7,611 nt of DNA from Magnetovibrio sp. (GTDB lineage: Bacteria > Pseudomonadota > Alphaproteobacteria > Rhodospirillales > Magnetovibrionaceae), in assembly GCA_016763895.1 (NCBI GenBank), contig JAESSV010000051.1, positions 1 through 7,611 on the forward strand, read 5' to 3'. Both the position numbers and the translations under genes were made by a program. The notes beneath the pieces are model-generated. The model was not told where the DNA came from. It ran no database searches and saw only the letters and a list, made by a program, of their open reading frames with translations. Below are positions 5,826 through 7,611 of this stretch, piece by piece. Position 1 is the first letter of the stretch; each line of letters begins with the position of its first letter.

Positions 5826-7222
5826 AAGAGGTCGGCGTGATGTTCGAGCCTGAAGAACTGAGCGTATTGTGGGAACAACCCGAGGCCATGATTGAAGTTT
5901 ATCAGCAGATGGCGGAAATCGATAACTACGATGACTTGAGTGAAAATGTCCGCACCCTAATTGCCAGTTCACCGATCCTTGAAATATGGATGCGCTATCG
6001 CACGATCCGGGGTGGCATGTATAAAAAACACGCAAAGGCAATTCCCCTCCTTGATTTTGGAGATCCTCGCTTTAACGCGTGGCGCAAGCGTCGCATTATG
6101 TCGACCCGAAGCGAACTGGGCAACTACGGACACCAGATTGATCACCCATCACTTGCCATTGAACTTCAGGTTGGCTGCTCGGTCGGCTGTGGGTTTTGTG
6201 CTTTCGACGCGCCCAAACTCACAAAAGTTTTTGACTATACTGCACCTGGCAACAAAGAATTTTTTGAGGGCATTGCGACGGTCCTTACAAAATTGATGGG
6301 GCCCGTTGGGGCATCGCATGCATTGTTGTATTGGAGCACGGAGCCTCACGACAATCCTAACTACATAGATTTCATGAAGAGTTATGAAAAAATCACGGGA
6401 TATTCAGTCTGCACAGCTACGGCGCGGAGTGACGAAAGATGGATCCGTGACTTAATTGCGTATTATCGCAAATTTCCGGCACCCTGGCCGCGCATTAGTG
6501 TTCTGTCTAAAAAAATCATGCAGAAATTGCACCGCCAATTCACCCCCTATGAATTTCGCGATGTCGGCTTGTTAATGCAGCAAAGCGACGCCGAAGTCTT
6601 TCGTGAAAAAGTACCCGGCGGCCGAGATAAAATGATGGAAAAATTGAAAGCGGGTTCAGACTTAAGAGACATGGAAGAACCTAATATAGATCTTGTGAAG
6701 GTTGCTCAGGGATCAATTGCATGCGTCTCTGGATTTCTCATAAACGCGATCACCAAGACGGTCATGCTGAGCAGCCCGTGCTACACCTCTGTAACACACA
6801 GATATGGCTATCGGGTCTTTGACCAAGGTACGTTTGAAACGCCCGAAGACCTAGAGCGCGTCATGAGGGACATGGTCGAACGATGCATGCCGCTTTCACC
6901 GTATCCTGAAATGCCCATGCGTTTTCGCGATGATTTCAGTTTCCGAGCTAAAGAAGGCGGTTTTGACCTTGTGTCACCAAACCAGATCCATCATTTTAAT
7001 GACAGTCCGGTATGGAAGCCTCTGGGATCGCTGATTGATGGCGGGACCTTAAATTACGAGGCCCTCATCGATGCGCTGGTCTGTGACCACGGCATTAATT
7101 TAATGATTGCAAGTGCAGCGGTGCGAAACTTATTTGACGGGGCCTTCCTTGATGAACTTGGCTTGGATGCAAAAGCTTCTAATGTACTGCCCAGTCGCTC
7201 TAAGCAGGCAATGTCCGCTTAG
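5714..7222 (+). CDS. Radical SAM protein, PoyD/OspD-like RiPP amino acid epimerase
   Basis: This 502-residue radical SAM protein carries the CxxxCxxC motif for the 4Fe-4S cluster that cleaves S-adenosylmethionine, at C155, C159 and C162 within VGCSVGCGFCAFDAP. It resembles the RiPP maturation epimerases typified by PoyD and OspD, which invert L-residues to D by abstracting the alpha hydrogen. Recalled family patterns include GCSVGCxFC, TEPHDNPNY (209-217), RISVLSKKIMQKLHRQFTPYE (260-280), and GSIACVSGFLINA followed by SSPCYTS and YGYRVF (333-369). C337 and C356 are candidates for the cysteine that returns the hydrogen atom in such enzymes. The N-terminus (residues 1-60: IKRYME, GDKDFREA, then YLKEVGVMFEPEELSVLWEQP) looks like a Nif11/nitrile-hydratase-leader-type helical module. 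No SPASM-type C-terminal cysteine cluster is seen. The annotated start is the first ATG in frame, but the true protein may begin at 5616 with a frameshift. Epimerase assignment is from recalled motifs, not a search; the radical SAM call is firm. Confidence 0.88.
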   Translation: MESLSQIKRYMECVQGDKDFREASNTGEFSADQRAYLKEVGVMFEPEELSVLWEQPEAMIEVYQQMAEIDNYDDLSENVRTLIASSPILEIWMRYRTIRGGMYKKHAKAIPLLDFGDPRFNAWRKRRIMSTRSELGNYGHQIDHPSLAIELQVGCSVGCGFCAFDAPKLTKVFDYTAPGNKEFFEGIATVLTKLMGPVGASHALLYWSTEPHDNPNYIDFMKSYEKITGYSVCTATARSDERWIRDLIAYYRKFPAPWPRISVLSKKIMQKLHRQFTPYEFRDVGLLMQQSDAEVFREKVPGGRDKMMEKLKAGSDLRDMEEPNIDLVKVAQGSIACVSGFLINAITKTVMLSSPCYTSVTHRYGYRVFDQGTFETPEDLERVMRDMVERCMPLSPYPEMPMRFRDDFSFRAKEGGFDLVSPNQIHHFNDSPVWKPLGSLIDGGTLNYEALIDALVCDHGINLMIASAAVRNLFDGAFLDELGLDAKASNVLPSRSKQAMSA

Positions 7223-7264
7223 CGTAAACACGATAACGATGATTGATACAGAGAGATGCCGGTA

Positions 7265-7611
7265 ATGTCTAAACTCGTAGTCCGCGGCGTTATGATGTTT
7301 ACCATCACTTCCTTTGCCTTCTCATGGCCAATTTTCTTTGTCGTTGATGCATGGTGGCTGCCAAACTTAACGGCAGCAGGCGAAACGGGTCAGGCCCATG
7401 CGGTGGCACTCTTCGGGCATATGCTTGCTATGCTCGGGCCATCGGTTGGTGCTCTGGCCGCGTTTCGGCTGGTGCACAAAACACCCTTGCCTCCCCTGCG
7501 GATGGGGCGCCTCCATCACTATCTGTGGGCAGCCCTTGCCATGCTTTTCGTGATGGGCATTCCCGCTGTTCTTGGCTTGAGTTTTGGAAAATCCATACAC
7601 GTATTTCAAGA
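7265..7611 (+). CDS. CPBP-family intramembrane protease-like membrane protein (N-terminal part)
   Basis: The reading frame is open to the window end, giving 115 codons of a larger gene. Three hydrophobic segments are visible: residues about 8-28, 46-68 (containing HMLAMLGPSVGALAAF) and 86-106. The TSFAFSW start, followed by a second helix with a GPSVGALAA motif, resembles the N-terminus of CPBP (CAAX protease/bacteriocin-processing, Abi) proteins. The catalytic EExxxR and histidine motifs would lie beyond the window, so activity cannot be judged. GAGAG (7251-7255) is nine bases before ATG 7265; the in-frame ATG at 7256 sits directly against that purine run and is less likely. The gap after the radical SAM gene is 42 bases without a terminator, so it is probably in the same operon. 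CPBP proteases process or give immunity to bacteriocin-type peptides in several systems; leader removal here is an inference. Confidence 0.7.
   Translation, partial: MSKLVVRGVMMFTITSFAFSWPIFFVVDAWWLPNLTAAGETGQAHAVALFGHMLAMLGPSVGALAAFRLVHKTPLPPLRMGRLHHYLWAALAMLFVMGIPAVLGLSFGKSIHVFQ

Noticed and set aside
7223..7264. Possible terminator between the radical SAM and CPBP genes
   Set aside because: No GC-rich hairpin followed by a T-run is present in these 42 bases.
7367..7609. Minus-strand 80-codon frame near the window end
   Set aside because: The plus strand here encodes a typical hydrophobic membrane protein, while the minus translation is a basic, His/Gln-rich shadow.

Overview
The window reads as part of one tightly packed, plus-strand gene cluster. 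The likely source is a proteobacterium, most plausibly a marine or aquatic alphaproteobacterium: base composition is balanced, gene families match that group, and several neighbours share start/stop bases. This lineage call is an inference from gene content, not from a marker gene. No RNA gene, mobile element, CRISPR array or clear terminator is visible.

Layout: (1) positions 7-1029, a secreted ABC-type substrate-binding protein; (2) 1049-2920, a two-part protein with a helical TPR-like N-terminus and a C-terminal PAPS-dependent sulfotransferase domain; (3) 2920-4395, a TfuA-like protein with a long unrecognised C-terminal extension; (4) 4392-5558, a YcaO-domain ATP-dependent cyclodehydratase/thioamidation enzyme; (5) 5616-5825, a short reading frame with a good ribosome binding site that overlaps the next gene; (6) 5714-7222, a radical SAM protein resembling the PoyD/OspD peptide epimerases; (7) 7265 to the window end, the start of a membrane protein resembling CPBP (CAAX/bacteriocin-processing) intramembrane proteases.

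Together, genes 3, 4, 6 and 7 describe a biosynthetic locus for a ribosomally synthesised, post-translationally modified peptide (RiPP). YcaO plus TfuA is the known pair for backbone thioamide formation (thioviridamide-type peptides, McrA thioglycine). PoyD-like radical SAM enzymes convert L- to D-residues in peptides. A CPBP protease could remove a leader. The sulfotransferase could add a tailoring sulfate, and the substrate-binding protein may or may not belong. A peptide combining thioamide and D-residues, perhaps sulfated, would be unusual; this is the main finding. No convincing precursor peptide is seen. The short ORF at 5616 is the only well-placed candidate, but it could equally be the displaced N-terminus of the radical SAM gene broken by a single-base frameshift near 5690-5713.
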